Part shown: positions 8,136-17,709 of the stretch, piece after piece
Numbering within the stretch: position 1 is the stretch's first letter
Layout: each line of letters opens with the position of its first letter
Source of the DNA: SIG78 sp045585955
GTDB taxonomy: Bacteria; Verrucomicrobiota; Lentisphaeria; Victivallales; Victivallaceae
Reading direction: 5' to 3'
Length of the DNA stretch: 64,000 bases
NCBI GenBank assembly: GCA_045585955.1
Contig: JAZMZK010000069.1
Span: 1-64,000 of the forward strand
Made by a program: the position numbers and the translations under genes
The notes under the pieces: model-generated
Database searches by the model: none
Told to the model about the DNA's origin: nothing
The model's input: the letters and a program-made list of their open reading frames with translations, nothing else

Positions 8136-9235
8136 CAGCGCACCTGCTTGAGATATGCTTCGATAAATTCCTGAATATCGCCATCCAGCACTGCGGCGGT
8201 ATTGCTGGTTTCCACCTCGGTACGCAAGTCCTTGACCATCTGGTAGGGCTGCAAAACATAGCTGCGGATCTGGTTGCCCCAGCCGTTGTCAGTTTTGGCT
8301 CCCCGGATGGCATCTTCGGTACTGCGGCGTTTTTCCAATTCCAGCTCGTACAAACGGGCTTTGAGCATGTTCATAGCCGTGGCACGGTTTTTGTGCTGGG
8401 AGCGTTCGTTCTGGCACGCCACCACAGTACCGGTGGGTATGTGAGTGATACGCACCGCACTGTCGGTGGTATTGACGTGCTGACCACCGGCACCGCTGGA
8501 GCGGTAGGTATCGATCCTTAAATCTTTTTCTTCAACTTCCACATTGATATCTTCGCCCAGTTCCGGGATCAGATCCACTGACGAAAACGATGTGTGCCGC
8601 CGGGCGTTGCTGTCAAAGGGCGAAATACGCACCAGACGGTGGACTCCCCGTTCGGCTTTCAAATAACCGTAAGCAAATTCGCCGGTGACTTTCAAAGTAA
8701 CGCTCTTTATCCCAGCTTCTTCCCCGGGCTGGAGATCCAATACTTCATCTTTCCAGCCGCAGCGTTCAAAGTATCTGCGGTACATACGCATAAGGATACT
8801 TGCCCAGTCGCAGGACTCCGTACCGCCCGCTCCGGCGTGGATGCTGAAATAGGCGTTGTTGTGGTCAAGTTCGCCGGAGAGAAAGCTCACCAGTTCCAGC
8901 TGGTCAAGCTCTTTCTGCAGATCAGTGACCATGTTGGATACTTCGGAGAGCATCTCTTCATCTTCGGCGGCCATTTCAATAAGTTCATCCAGATCGCCGA
9001 TCTCTTTCTGGACTTTTTCGTAAGGTTCGATCACATTTTTGGCTGCACTCAATGCTGCCACGGTGTTCTGGGCATCTTCTTTGTGATCCCAGAAATCCGG
9101 CGCTGCCATCTTTTCGTTGAGTTTTGCCATTTCTTCCCGCCGCTCTGCGATCTTGAGAAATTCGCCCAAATGCTCCACCCGATCCACTGCACCGGAAGCA
9201 AAGGCTCGCAGTTCTTCAATAGTCAATATTGCCAT
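8135..9235 (-). CDS. prfB: Peptide chain release factor 2
   Basis: A 366-residue class I release factor. The SPF tripeptide (VRISPFDSNARRHTS) that reads UGA/UAA marks it as RF2, and SSGAGGQHVN carries the GGQ motif that triggers peptidyl-tRNA hydrolysis. The frame is continuous from ATG to stop. The programmed +1 frameshift with an in-frame UGA near codon 26, found in many bacteria, is absent (GEFLKIAERREE is read straight through). It sits between alr and rnhC in the housekeeping operon. Confidence 0.95.
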   Translation of the reverse strand: MAILTIEELRAFASGAVDRVEHLGEFLKIAERREEMAKLNEKMAAPDFWDHKEDAQNTVAALSAAKNVIEPYEKVQKEIGDLDELIEMAAEDEEMLSEVSNMVTDLQKELDQLELVSFLSGELDHNNAYFSIHAGAGGTESCDWASILMRMYRRYFERCGWKDEVLDLQPGEEAGIKSVTLKVTGEFAYGYLKAERGVHRLVRISPFDSNARRHTSFSSVDLIPELGEDINVEVEEKDLRIDTYRSSGAGGQHVNTTDSAVRITHIPTGTVVACQNERSQHKNRATAMNMLKARLYELELEKRRSTEDAIRGAKTDNGWGNQIRSYVLQPYQMVKDLRTEVETSNTAAVLDGDIQEFIEAYLKQVR

Positions 9236-9263
9236 AAATCAATCTTTCTCCCAAAAAAAGTTA

Positions 9264-10403
9264 TTATCCTATATATACACGCCGCACCCGGTTGCCCAGC
9301 GCGCATAATATATCGTGTATATGGGTATTTTTGTGTTTGGCAACTTCTCCGGCAGTAATTGTTCCGCTGCCGTTTTTGCCGATGATCGTTACCGGGGTGC
9401 CCCAGGTGATCTCGCCCGGAGCATTGCTGATATCGATCATAGTGTAATCCATGGAAACTCTACCCAGCACCGGACAGCTTGCGCCGTTGATCAACACTCT
9501 TCCCGTATTGGAGAGGGCCAGCGGAAAACCGTCGGCATACCCCGCACAGATGGTTGCCACCATGGTATCACGCGATAATTTCACCGTCCGGTTATAGCCC
9601 ACAGTAAATCCGGCGGGGAGCTTACGCACTGCCCCAACGCAGGTGGTCAATTCCAAAGCTGATTCCAGATTCAGAGCTTTTTCAGCTTCGCTTTGGCAAA
9701 CACCGTACCAGCAAAGTCCCACCCGCACCAGATTGAAGGGCGTTTGGGTGCTGGGCACTTGGCAGAGTATGCCGTCGCTGGCGGCAATATGCCGGTAGGT
9801 AAAGTCTATATTGTTGGCGGCAAGTTCGTTGTATTGCCGGATAAACTCATTTATCTGGGCAACAGTACCCGCTTCGCCGGGAGTACCCGCACAGGGAAAG
9901 TGCGAGTAAATGCCTTCGATCGTTAAATTTGGCAGACTTGCTGCCGCTTTGATCTCATCGCAGCAGAAGCCCGCCAGCCAGCCGAATCTGCCCATGCCGG
10001 TATCCAATATAAGGTGGACTTTTACATTTTTGGCTTGTTTGACTGCTTCGGCGGAAATCGCTTTTGCCATTTCCAAACCGTTGACCGGCAGCACAATATC
10101 TTTTGCCACTGCTTCGGGGAGTTCTCCGGGAGTCACCACCCCCAGTATCTGCACCGGTACAGCGTTGTTCACTGCTTTCTGCATTGCCACAGCTTCGCTC
10201 AAATCAGCTACGCCGATGCGGTTGGCTCCGCACTCTGCGACCAATTTGCCCATAACATCTGCTCCGGTACCGTAAGCGTTGGCTTTAAGCACCGAAAGCA
10301 TACTGCATGGAGTTACCTTTGCAGCGAGTTTGCGGAAATTGTTACGCAGTACATTTTTGTCAACGGTCAGCGTTACTCTGCCGGCAAAATCATTACAAGC
10401 CAT
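9264..10403 (-). CDS. alr: Alanine racemase
   Basis: A 379-residue fold-type III PLP enzyme that makes D-alanine for peptidoglycan. The N-terminal TIM barrel has the PLP lysine in VLKANAYGTG. The C-terminal beta domain has the catalytic Tyr region (AGYADGFP) and VSMDYTMIDIS. Size is standard. It lies 9 nt from rny and 28 nt from prfB, in the same operon. Confidence 0.93.
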   Translation of the reverse strand: MACNDFAGRVTLTVDKNVLRNNFRKLAAKVTPCSMLSVLKANAYGTGADVMGKLVAECGANRIGVADLSEAVAMQKAVNNAVPVQILGVVTPGELPEAVAKDIVLPVNGLEMAKAISAEAVKQAKNVKVHLILDTGMGRFGWLAGFCCDEIKAAASLPNLTIEGIYSHFPCAGTPGEAGTVAQINEFIRQYNELAANNIDFTYRHIAASDGILCQVPSTQTPFNLVRVGLCWYGVCQSEAEKALNLESALELTTCVGAVRKLPAGFTVGYNRTVKLSRDTMVATICAGYADGFPLALSNTGRVLINGASCPVLGRVSMDYTMIDISNAPGEITWGTPVTIIGKNGSGTITAGEVAKHKNTHIHDILCALGNRVRRVYIG

Positions 10404-10412
10404 TTTTTCACC

Positions 10413-11957
10413 TTATTTTGCGTATTCCACCGAACGGGTTTCCCGGATGATCGTTACTTTGATCTGGCCGGGGTAGTTCATTTCGTGTTCGATTTTCTGA
10501 CAAATATCTCTTGCCAGCATCTGGGCTTCGCCTTCGGATACCTTTTCCGGACTGACGATCACCCGGACTTCCCGGCCCGCCTGCAAGGCAAAGCAGGATT
10601 CCACGCCGGAGAATTCGTGAGCGATCGCTTCCAGCTGTTCCAGACGCTTGAGATAAAGTTCCGTAGTTTCGCTGCGGGCGCCGGGACGGGATGCTGACAA
10701 GGTATCGCAAGCATTGATCAGTACATCGTACAACCCGGTGGGCTCAACTTCCGCATGGTGGGCGGCGACGGCTTGCACCACATCTTTGGGTTCGTTGTGC
10801 TTGCGCAGAATATCCGCACCGATGGCGGCGTGAGAACCTTCAACTTCGTGGTCGACAGCTTTGCCAATGTCGTGGAACAAACCGATTCTCCGGGCCTTGC
10901 TTTCGTCCAGACCCAGTTCAGCGGCGATCACCCCCATAAAGTAAGCGGTTTCCAGCGAGTGCTGCAACACATTCTGGGAGAAACTGTAACGGTATTTGAG
11001 TCTGCCCAGAAGTTTGATAAGCTGGGGAGCTACCCCGGTCAAGCCGGTTTCCAAAACAGCCCGTTCCCCGGCACTGTAAGCGTCGTCTTCCACTTCTCTG
11101 GTGATCTTGGCGGTCAGTTCCTCAACCCGGGTGGGGTGGATCCTGCCGTCGGAGATCAACCGTTCCATAAGCTGGCGGGCAACCTCTTTGCGGATGGGGT
11201 CAAAACAGCTGATGACCACCGCTTCCGGGGTATCGTCGATCAGGATGTTTACGCCGGTAGCCGCTTCCAATGCCCGGATGTTGCGGCCTTCACGACCGAT
11301 GATACGGCCTTTCATTTCGTCGTTGGGCAGGGGAATGGTGGCAGTGGTGCGTTCGTAGGTGCAATCCGAGGCGTAACGCTGGATGGCGTAGGTCAGAATG
11401 CGGTTGGCTTCTTTTTCGGAGCGAACTTTGGCTTCGTCCAGAATGTTGCGAACCAGCAAGCCGGATTCGTTGCGGACTTCGTTTTTGAGTTTTTCCAACA
11501 ATATTTCTTTGGCTTCTTCTCTGGCCATACCGGCAATGCGTTCCAATTCATCTATCTGCTTGGAAATGCTGGCGGCAAGTTCAGCTTCCCGGTTGGAGAG
11601 CCGTTCCCGCAACGCGGAAATATCCTGCTGCTGTTTATCCAGATTTTTCTGCTGATCTTCCAAGCCGGAAGCCCGCTTGTCGAGAGCTTCTTCCCGCTGG
11701 GCGAGGCGTTTTTCCTGATTGGATTGCTCCTTGCGCCGTTCTTTGAGTTCGGCTTCGGCTTCGTCCCGCATTTTCAAGATCTCTGCCCGGGCGGTCACTT
11801 TGGCTTCCCGTTGGATGTGTTCAGCTTCCCGCCCCGCTTCGGCTTTGACTTTGGCGGCGATCGCCATTGCCGACTGTTTGGTTATGCTCTGGATGACAAA
11901 TGCCACCACTGCACCGACTGCGACGCCTCCGGCGCCGATCAAGATCTGTGTAATCAT
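10413..11957 (-). CDS. rny: Ribonuclease Y
   Basis: A 514-residue membrane-anchored endoribonuclease that starts mRNA decay. In order it has an N-terminal transmembrane helix (about residues 3-22), a long charged coiled coil (about 30-190), a KH domain with GRIIGREGRNIRALE, and an HD phosphohydrolase domain with the GLFHDIGKAVDHE metal motif. Length and order match the family. Confidence 0.95.
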   Translation of the reverse strand: MITQILIGAGGVAVGAVVAFVIQSITKQSAMAIAAKVKAEAGREAEHIQREAKVTARAEILKMRDEAEAELKERRKEQSNQEKRLAQREEALDKRASGLEDQQKNLDKQQQDISALRERLSNREAELAASISKQIDELERIAGMAREEAKEILLEKLKNEVRNESGLLVRNILDEAKVRSEKEANRILTYAIQRYASDCTYERTTATIPLPNDEMKGRIIGREGRNIRALEAATGVNILIDDTPEAVVISCFDPIRKEVARQLMERLISDGRIHPTRVEELTAKITREVEDDAYSAGERAVLETGLTGVAPQLIKLLGRLKYRYSFSQNVLQHSLETAYFMGVIAAELGLDESKARRIGLFHDIGKAVDHEVEGSHAAIGADILRKHNEPKDVVQAVAAHHAEVEPTGLYDVLINACDTLSASRPGARSETTELYLKRLEQLEAIAHEFSGVESCFALQAGREVRVIVSPEKVSEGEAQMLARDICQKIEHEMNYPGQIKVTIIRETRSVEYAK

Positions 11958-12030
11958 TTTTCAATCTCTTTCTTTGGTTGTTCAATTCCGCTGCTGTTGC
12001 CAGACACCATGTCTTTCAAATTGTTGCGGA

Positions 12031-12609
12031 TCAAAATTTATACACTTTATCTTCCGTAACTGCCAACGCCAGACTCTGATCGTGCTCTGCATGGGGCAGA
12101 AGCTCTTCACTGTACTGGCACTGGTAGAATACTCCAACTTTTCTGCCCGGATACTCCGCCAGCATCCGGTCATAAAAACCGCCGCCCCGCCCCAGCCGGG
12201 TGCCGGTTTTATCAAATGCCACTGCCGGAACAAGCCAGAGCGATTTTTCGCTCAATACGGCTTTCGGCAGCTCTGCTTTCGGTTCCAACAAACCGAATTT
12301 TGCCGGTTCCAGATCGTTCTGAAAACTGCTTATCACCACCGGCTCATAAGATTTTTTTGCCTTGTCGTAACGGACAAGTGCCATTTTTTTGCCCAGAATG
12401 TGGGCATTTTCCAGCACGCTTCTCACATTGACTTCTTTGCCGTCAGAAGCGTACCCTACAACCACATCGGCTTCGGCAAACTCCGGCAGTGCCAGCAATC
12501 TGGCGGCGATCGCACCATCCAGCACCAGGTGTTCCACCGGGTTCATGTTTGCACGCAAGGTAAGAAACTTCTTGCGCAGTGCATCTTTTTGGACTTTGAT
12601 TTCGCTCAT
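12031..12609 (-). CDS. 5-formyltetrahydrofolate cyclo-ligase family protein
   Basis: A 192-residue protein of the 5-FCL (YgfA/MTHFS) family, which converts 5-formyl-THF to 5,10-methenyl-THF using ATP. The conserved LGRGGGFYDRMLAEYPG loop is present, and the C-terminal LPHAEHDQSLALAVTED is typical. The ATG overlaps the rarA stop by 4 bp. A 73-nt gap separates it from rny, in which I did not find a convincing 6S RNA. Confidence 0.88.
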   Translation of the reverse strand: MSEIKVQKDALRKKFLTLRANMNPVEHLVLDGAIAARLLALPEFAEADVVVGYASDGKEVNVRSVLENAHILGKKMALVRYDKAKKSYEPVVISSFQNDLEPAKFGLLEPKAELPKAVLSEKSLWLVPAVAFDKTGTRLGRGGGFYDRMLAEYPGRKVGVFYQCQYSEELLPHAEHDQSLALAVTEDKVYKF

Positions 12610-13961
12610 TTGTTTTCTGCCTTTTGTTGATTACGAAGCAGATCAAAGTATTCCAGACGCTCCTTGATCTTGGCTTCGTAGCCCGCACCTTCCACCCGGT
12701 AATACTTTTTGGGCACACTCATATAATCCTGCACGGCATAGCCGCCGGTGTTGTGCACATAAATATAATCTTTACCGTGGTTGTTGGCTTTGCCCCCTGC
12801 CGAATGGGGGTCACGCAAAGCGTAGGGTATGGGCTGGATACGGTTGTTTTTTACATCGCTTATGGCTTCGTTTATGGCTGTATACGAAGCGTTGCTTTTG
12901 GGGGCAGTCGCCAGGTAAGTCACGCCTTGAGCAAGGATTATCCTTGCTTCGGGCAGACCTACAAAGTCGACTGCCTGCATTACCGAGGTCGCCAGCGTTA
13001 TCGCCCGTGGGTCAGCATTGCCGATATCTTCACTGGCAAGGATCACCATTCTCCGGGCGATGAAGCGTATATCTTCACCGGCTTCCAGCATTTTTGCCAG
13101 ATAATAGATCGCCGCATCCGGGTCGCTGCCCCGCATACTTTTGATAAACGCACTGGCGGTGTCGTAGTGGGCATCGTCGTCGTAATTGACTGCTTTTTTC
13201 TGCACCGATTCCTGTACAGTTTCCAGCGTAACATGGATCACTCCATCTTCGCTTACGGGCGTGGAGAGCACTGCCATTTCCAAGGCGTTCAGCGAGCGTC
13301 TGCCGTCGCCTTCGCATACTTCGGCAATAAAATCCAGCGCTTCCGGCGTTACTGCTGTTGCCAGTCTGCCGAACCCCCGTTCATCGGTCAGGGCATGGTT
13401 CAGGAGTTTTTTGATTTCCTGCTGCGACAGCGGTTCCAGCTGAAAACTCAACGAACGGCTCATCAAAGCATTGACCACATAAAACGATGGGTTGAAGGTG
13501 GTTGCTCCGATCAGCCGGACGGCACCGGACTCCACATCCGGCAGCAGAGAATCCTGCTGGGCGCGGTTGAAACGGTGGATCTCGTCCACAAAAAGGATGG
13601 TGCGTCGGCCGGAGTTGCTGCGCCGTTCTTTAGCCATTGTGATCTCGCGGCGGATATCTGCCACGGTGCTGGTAACACCCGAAAGCCGGATGAATGCAGC
13701 GTTGGTCGAAAGCGCAATAAGCTCTGCCAGACTGGTCTTGCCCACTCCGGGAGGACCTGAAAGGATTATGGAACTGAAATTATCGGCAGTAATGGCACGG
13801 CGCAGGAGCTTGCCTTCGCCGAGAATATGGGTCTGACCGCAGTATTCTTCCAGCGTGCGCGGACGCATCCGTGCCGCCAGCGGCATACGCTCACTGCCGT
13901 CAGAAAATTTGCTCTTTCCAGCAGCAGGCGTTTCGTTGAAGTTGAAACCCAATTCATCCAT
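12606..13961 (-). CDS. rarA: Replication-associated recombination protein A (AAA+ ATPase)
   Basis: A 451-residue MgsA/RarA protein, a clamp-loader-like ATPase at stalled replication forks. Walker A is SGPPGVGKTSLAE, Walker B is TILFVDEIHRFNRAQQDSLL, and the C-terminal tetramerisation region has the family-typical DPDAAIYYLAKMLEAGED and NNRIQPIPYALRD. It appears to be the first gene of the long minus-strand housekeeping operon. Confidence 0.92.
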   Translation of the reverse strand: MDELGFNFNETPAAGKSKFSDGSERMPLAARMRPRTLEEYCGQTHILGEGKLLRRAITADNFSSIILSGPPGVGKTSLAELIALSTNAAFIRLSGVTSTVADIRREITMAKERRSNSGRRTILFVDEIHRFNRAQQDSLLPDVESGAVRLIGATTFNPSFYVVNALMSRSLSFQLEPLSQQEIKKLLNHALTDERGFGRLATAVTPEALDFIAEVCEGDGRRSLNALEMAVLSTPVSEDGVIHVTLETVQESVQKKAVNYDDDAHYDTASAFIKSMRGSDPDAAIYYLAKMLEAGEDIRFIARRMVILASEDIGNADPRAITLATSVMQAVDFVGLPEARIILAQGVTYLATAPKSNASYTAINEAISDVKNNRIQPIPYALRDPHSAGGKANNHGKDYIYVHNTGGYAVQDYMSVPKKYYRVEGAGYEAKIKERLEYFDLLRNQQKAENK

Positions 13962-14547
13962 TTTATATCTTCCGATCGATTAAAAATTCCATAAACAGAC
14001 CGGAAAACGGCACAAAAAGATCAAGCATTTACGCTCAAGATTTGCACCTCAAGCCGCAGGGAAGCACACTTGCAGAACCGGAAAACCCGGACAAAATGAA
14101 TAATATTGCTGTAAGGACTCATTCAAAAAAACGCCGCCCCACAGCATTTGCTGCAACACTTTTCCCAGTGCCGCCGCTTGCAAAAACCGTCAAACCCTCA
14201 CGGTGCAAAAAGCCTACCGCTGTCTGACCAAAACTCCGCCTTTGCAGAGAATACCAAAAATTTTCACTTCGCCCGCAGCCTTCCGGCATTTTTTGCTGTG
14301 CCCGAAGCGGCGCGGTCTGTTTTATATAATCCGGAAACTGAAAAAAAACTTCAGCCGGTCTAATATTAATATAATACTATATTGGCATTTGCCAAATACT
14401 TTGTATATAAAAAGAGAAATTTTTTATATTTTTTCACTAAATGTTGTCTAAAGTTATAAATCAAATTTGCAATAAGCGGAGTTGTGGTATAAATTAGCAA
14501 AATTTTATACACGGAAAATGTAATCAGGAAAGTTTCGGAGAGTAGTT
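13962..14547. other. 586-bp divergent intergenic region
   Basis: It separates the divergent rarA operon and SNF2 gene. Short open frames on the plus strand in 14042-14451 have no ribosome-binding sites or recognisable domains, and I do not call them. The right half is A/T-rich and holds promoter-like sequences for the helicase gene. No RNA gene was recognised. Confidence 0.5.
14382..14409 (+). promoter_or_regulatory. Candidate promoter upstream of SNF2 helicase
   Basis: TTGGCA (14382-14387) and TATATA (14404-14409) have a 16-bp spacer, and the -35 overlaps the palindrome ATTGGCATTTGCCAAAT. A second candidate, TTTGCA (14466) with TATAAA (14488), is nearer the gene. I cannot say which is used. 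Confidence 0.35.
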
Positions 14548-17500
14548 TTGAAAGCCCGTTCCGCATTTGAAGAGCGTCTGATCGCCCATTCCAGCGAAAG
14601 TATTTTCAAGAATGCCAAACAGCTGTTGAAAAATAACTGTATCAGTGGTGCATTCAAAGATATGCACGGGGTGCTCCACGCCGTTTTCAGCGATAAAAAC
14701 GGTGCGAAAAATCATACTCATCTTGAACTTGGTCAACAGGTCAGGAGCCAGTGTGACTGCGCCGAAGCTAACGATCACAGTTCAGAAGCTCCTGCGCTTT
14801 GCAGCCACGCCATAGCTTTGTGGATGTATGCCGGACTTTTCCGGGTGCCTGAACACAGCGGGGAAGTCGATACCGATCAGGCAACTTATGTGGGATTGAA
14901 AAATGTAGGATTGGAGGCTTTGGCGAATGAATGTAATAAAGCAGTTACCGCCGAAGTGGTCATCAATGTTGAATCAGCTTTTCCGCATGTGCCGAGCAAG
15001 TGGGAAAATGCGGTACTTTCGGTGCGTTTGCGCAGCGGCAAACGGGAATATCTGGGCAATCTGAACAATCTGCGGCAGCTCTTTTTTGACAAGGTGTTGG
15101 CTGTTCAGCTTAAATTCAACGACTTTTCGCTGCTTGACCGGCAGATCATCCGCTTTCTGGCGATTAATGGCGAGGCGGAGAACTCCAATATATTGTTGAA
15201 CTCTGAATTGACCAGCGAACTGTTTCATTCGTTGGGCAACTTCCGGAATTTTTTCCACAACGGGCGGCGGGTGATCATTCACAATGATTGTGCAGTCGAA
15301 GCGGTGGTGTTGGCGAAAACCGGAAAAAATTCCCGGGAGTATTCACCGGGGATCGTTTACCGGGGGGCAGCTCTGGAAATTCATTCGGCAAAAGTCATTA
15401 CCGGCAAATCCGGATGCTGGGTGGGTAAAAACGGCGAATATTTCTGGCTCGCAGGTAGTTGTGAAGTTGGTTTGCTCCGTAACTTTTTCCGGCTGGGTAA
15501 GTGGACAAATGAACATGCCGGTTGTGCTGATTTTATCAAAAATATGCCATTCAGACTGCTCAAGCTGGAAAGAACTTCATTAGTCGCCCGTCCGTTGGAA
15601 ATCGTGCTGGGCGGCAATTTGCATGGCAGCGAACTGGTATTGACTTTGCGTTTTGTCTACGATAATATGGCGTTTCTGCCGGATGGCGGAAGGTTGGCGG
15701 TCGACCGCAGCGGAAACTTTTTTTTGCGGCAGGAGATCATGGAAAAGGAATTGGTCAACAATCTTGCCATGCTCAAAGCTGCGGTTTCGGCGGATAACGG
15801 CTCGTTTACCTTGCAGGGAATTGAAAATATCGGCATGTTTCTTGCAAATGTTCTGCCCGATTGGCTGAAGCGTTATAAAAATCTGGCTATGGAAGGCGCT
15901 CTTGCCCGGCTTGCCAATGGCGGTAATCCGCTGGGGACGGTTGCCCTGGCGTGTGAATGTCTGCCGGATTTGAGCGAAAAAGGCAATTACATGATCCGCT
16001 ACAAATGGCAGACAAATTACGGCGGCCGGGTAAGCTGGAGCGAAGTTGCTGCGCACGCCCTGAACCATCATAGATTTATCAAAACAGATGACAATCTCGT
16101 TGCGGCAATCGATGGTTTTGATGATATCAGTAAGCTTAATAAGCTGGTGCAGAATCTTGACGAAGAAAATTCTACATTTGAGCTGCCGCGTATGAGTATA
16201 CACTATTACAGGCATCTGGTGCGCCGTTGGCAGGCGGCTTTGCCGGTTGGTTTATGCGAACCCGGCGAAAAAAATCTTTTATGCGGGGAGCTGGAAGCAT
16301 TATCCGGAAGAAGTTTTACGCTCAACGCTCAACTGCGCAGTTATCAGCAGGATGGCGTACAGTGGATGCGTTCGATGCTGGTAAACGATTTCAATGTTAT
16401 ATTAGCTGACGAAATGGGGCTGGGCAAAACTTTGCAGGCGTTGGCACTTTTTAACGAAATGCGGAAATATTCAACCGATCCGGCACTGGTGATCTGTCCG
16501 GCAAGTCTGGTGGAAAATTGGCAGCGGGAGTGCGGTAAATTTTTGCCCGGCTGCAAAGTGGGACTTTTTTACGGTGCTGAACGCAGTAAAGTTGCCAAGG
16601 CTCTCAACGATTATGATTTGGTTATAACTTCCTACACTATGGCGCGCCGCGAGAGTGCAAAACTTGCAAAAATCCAGTTCAATCTGCTGATTCTTGACGA
16701 AGCACAGCATATCAAAAATCCGGGTACTGCCAATGCGCACAGCTGCAAGGCGGTCAAGGCAGCACACAAGGTGGTTCTGACCGGTACACCGCTGGAAAAT
16801 TCTCCGGAAGATCTTTGGAGCATATTTGATTTTCTGCATCCGGGGTTACTGGGCAGTTTCAGCAGTTTCCGCAAAGAGTATGCCAATATCGGCGAATCGG
16901 AATTTCTGCGGAACGATCTGGCGGCCCGGACTGCGCCCTTCATCAAGCGCCGGGTCAAAAAAGATGTGGCTCCGGAACTGCCGCCCCGGGAAGATCTGGC
17001 AATGTTCTGCACTATGGACGAAACGCAGAAAGCTCTTTACGAACAGGTACTTGCCGAAGGCAGGGCCTTTCTTTATGAATACAGCAACGATAAAAGCAAA
17101 TCCCCCAAGGGCAATATGCAGATCTTGACCACGCTTTTGCGTTTGCGGCAGATCTGCTGCCATCCGCAGTTGCTGGAAGAAACAGACGAAACGCCTTCTG
17201 CGAAATTTGAACTTTTGCAGGAATTGCTTTGGGAACATATCGACAGTGGTCATAAACTATTGATCTTCAGTCAGTTTACCAGTATGCTCAAGTTGGTGGA
17301 AACGCATTTGCAGCAAGCCAATATAAGTTATTGTTATCTGGATGGAGCTACCCGCAACCGGCAGGAAGTGGTCGATAAATTCAACAATTCGCCGGATATA
17401 CCGGTATTTCTGTTGAGTTTGAAAGCCGGCGGCACCGGGCTGAATCTGACCAGTGCCGATACGGTCATAATTTACGACCCCTGGTGGAACCCCGCAACCG

Positions 17501-17703
17501 AATTGCAGGCAACTGACCGCACCCATCGCATAGGTCAGACCCGGGCGGTTCGCTCCATCAAGCTGTTGGTCAAGGATTCTATTGAAGAAAAAATCCTCGC
17601 TTTGCAGGAGCGCAAGCAGGAGATTTTTGATCAGGTAGTGGAAAATCCGGCACTCTCCGCAGAAAAACTTACCATCGAAGATTTGAAATTCCTGCTGGGA
17701 TGA
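14548..17703 (+). CDS. SWIM zinc-finger SNF2-family helicase
   Basis: A 1051-residue Swi2/Snf2 ATPase. The start is the TTG at 14548, preceded by GGAG at 14537-14540. No upstream ATG fits. A SWIM zinc finger lies near the N-terminus (Cys69, Cys71, Cys85, His87). A long middle region follows, then the two RecA-like lobes: motif I DEMGLGKT at about 621-628, motif II DEAQ at about 717-720, and motif VI ATDRTHRIGQTR with the His at about 993. Bacterial proteins of this kind translocate on DNA and are linked to transcription or repair. The specific job is unknown. It converges on the Sel1 gene with only 6 nt between stop codons. Confidence 0.92.
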   Translation: MKARSAFEERLIAHSSESIFKNAKQLLKNNCISGAFKDMHGVLHAVFSDKNGAKNHTHLELGQQVRSQCDCAEANDHSSEAPALCSHAIALWMYAGLFRVPEHSGEVDTDQATYVGLKNVGLEALANECNKAVTAEVVINVESAFPHVPSKWENAVLSVRLRSGKREYLGNLNNLRQLFFDKVLAVQLKFNDFSLLDRQIIRFLAINGEAENSNILLNSELTSELFHSLGNFRNFFHNGRRVIIHNDCAVEAVVLAKTGKNSREYSPGIVYRGAALEIHSAKVITGKSGCWVGKNGEYFWLAGSCEVGLLRNFFRLGKWTNEHAGCADFIKNMPFRLLKLERTSLVARPLEIVLGGNLHGSELVLTLRFVYDNMAFLPDGGRLAVDRSGNFFLRQEIMEKELVNNLAMLKAAVSADNGSFTLQGIENIGMFLANVLPDWLKRYKNLAMEGALARLANGGNPLGTVALACECLPDLSEKGNYMIRYKWQTNYGGRVSWSEVAAHALNHHRFIKTDDNLVAAIDGFDDISKLNKLVQNLDEENSTFELPRMSIHYYRHLVRRWQAALPVGLCEPGEKNLLCGELEALSGRSFTLNAQLRSYQQDGVQWMRSMLVNDFNVILADEMGLGKTLQALALFNEMRKYSTDPALVICPASLVENWQRECGKFLPGCKVGLFYGAERSKVAKALNDYDLVITSYTMARRESAKLAKIQFNLLILDEAQHIKNPGTANAHSCKAVKAAHKVVLTGTPLENSPEDLWSIFDFLHPGLLGSFSSFRKEYANIGESEFLRNDLAARTAPFIKRRVKKDVAPELPPREDLAMFCTMDETQKALYEQVLAEGRAFLYEYSNDKSKSPKGNMQILTTLLRLRQICCHPQLLEETDETPSAKFELLQELLWEHIDSGHKLLIFSQFTSMLKLVETHLQQANISYCYLDGATRNRQEVVDKFNNSPDIPVFLLSLKAGGTGLNLTSADTVIIYDPWWNPATELQATDRTHRIGQTRAVRSIKLLVKDSIEEKILALQERKQEIFDQVVENPALSAEKLTIEDLKFLLG

Positions 17704-17709
17704 AGGGTT

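Noticed and set aside
9130..9180. RF2 programmed frameshift
   Set aside because: No UGA or slippery CUU in frame at the expected place. The frame is continuous.
11958..12030. 6S RNA gene next to the 5-formyl-THF cyclo-ligase
   Set aside because: The gap is only 73 nt and shows no long bulged hairpin.
14042..14451. Small plus-strand genes before the SNF2 helicase
   Set aside because: Overlapping frames, no ribosome-binding sites, biased composition and no family match.
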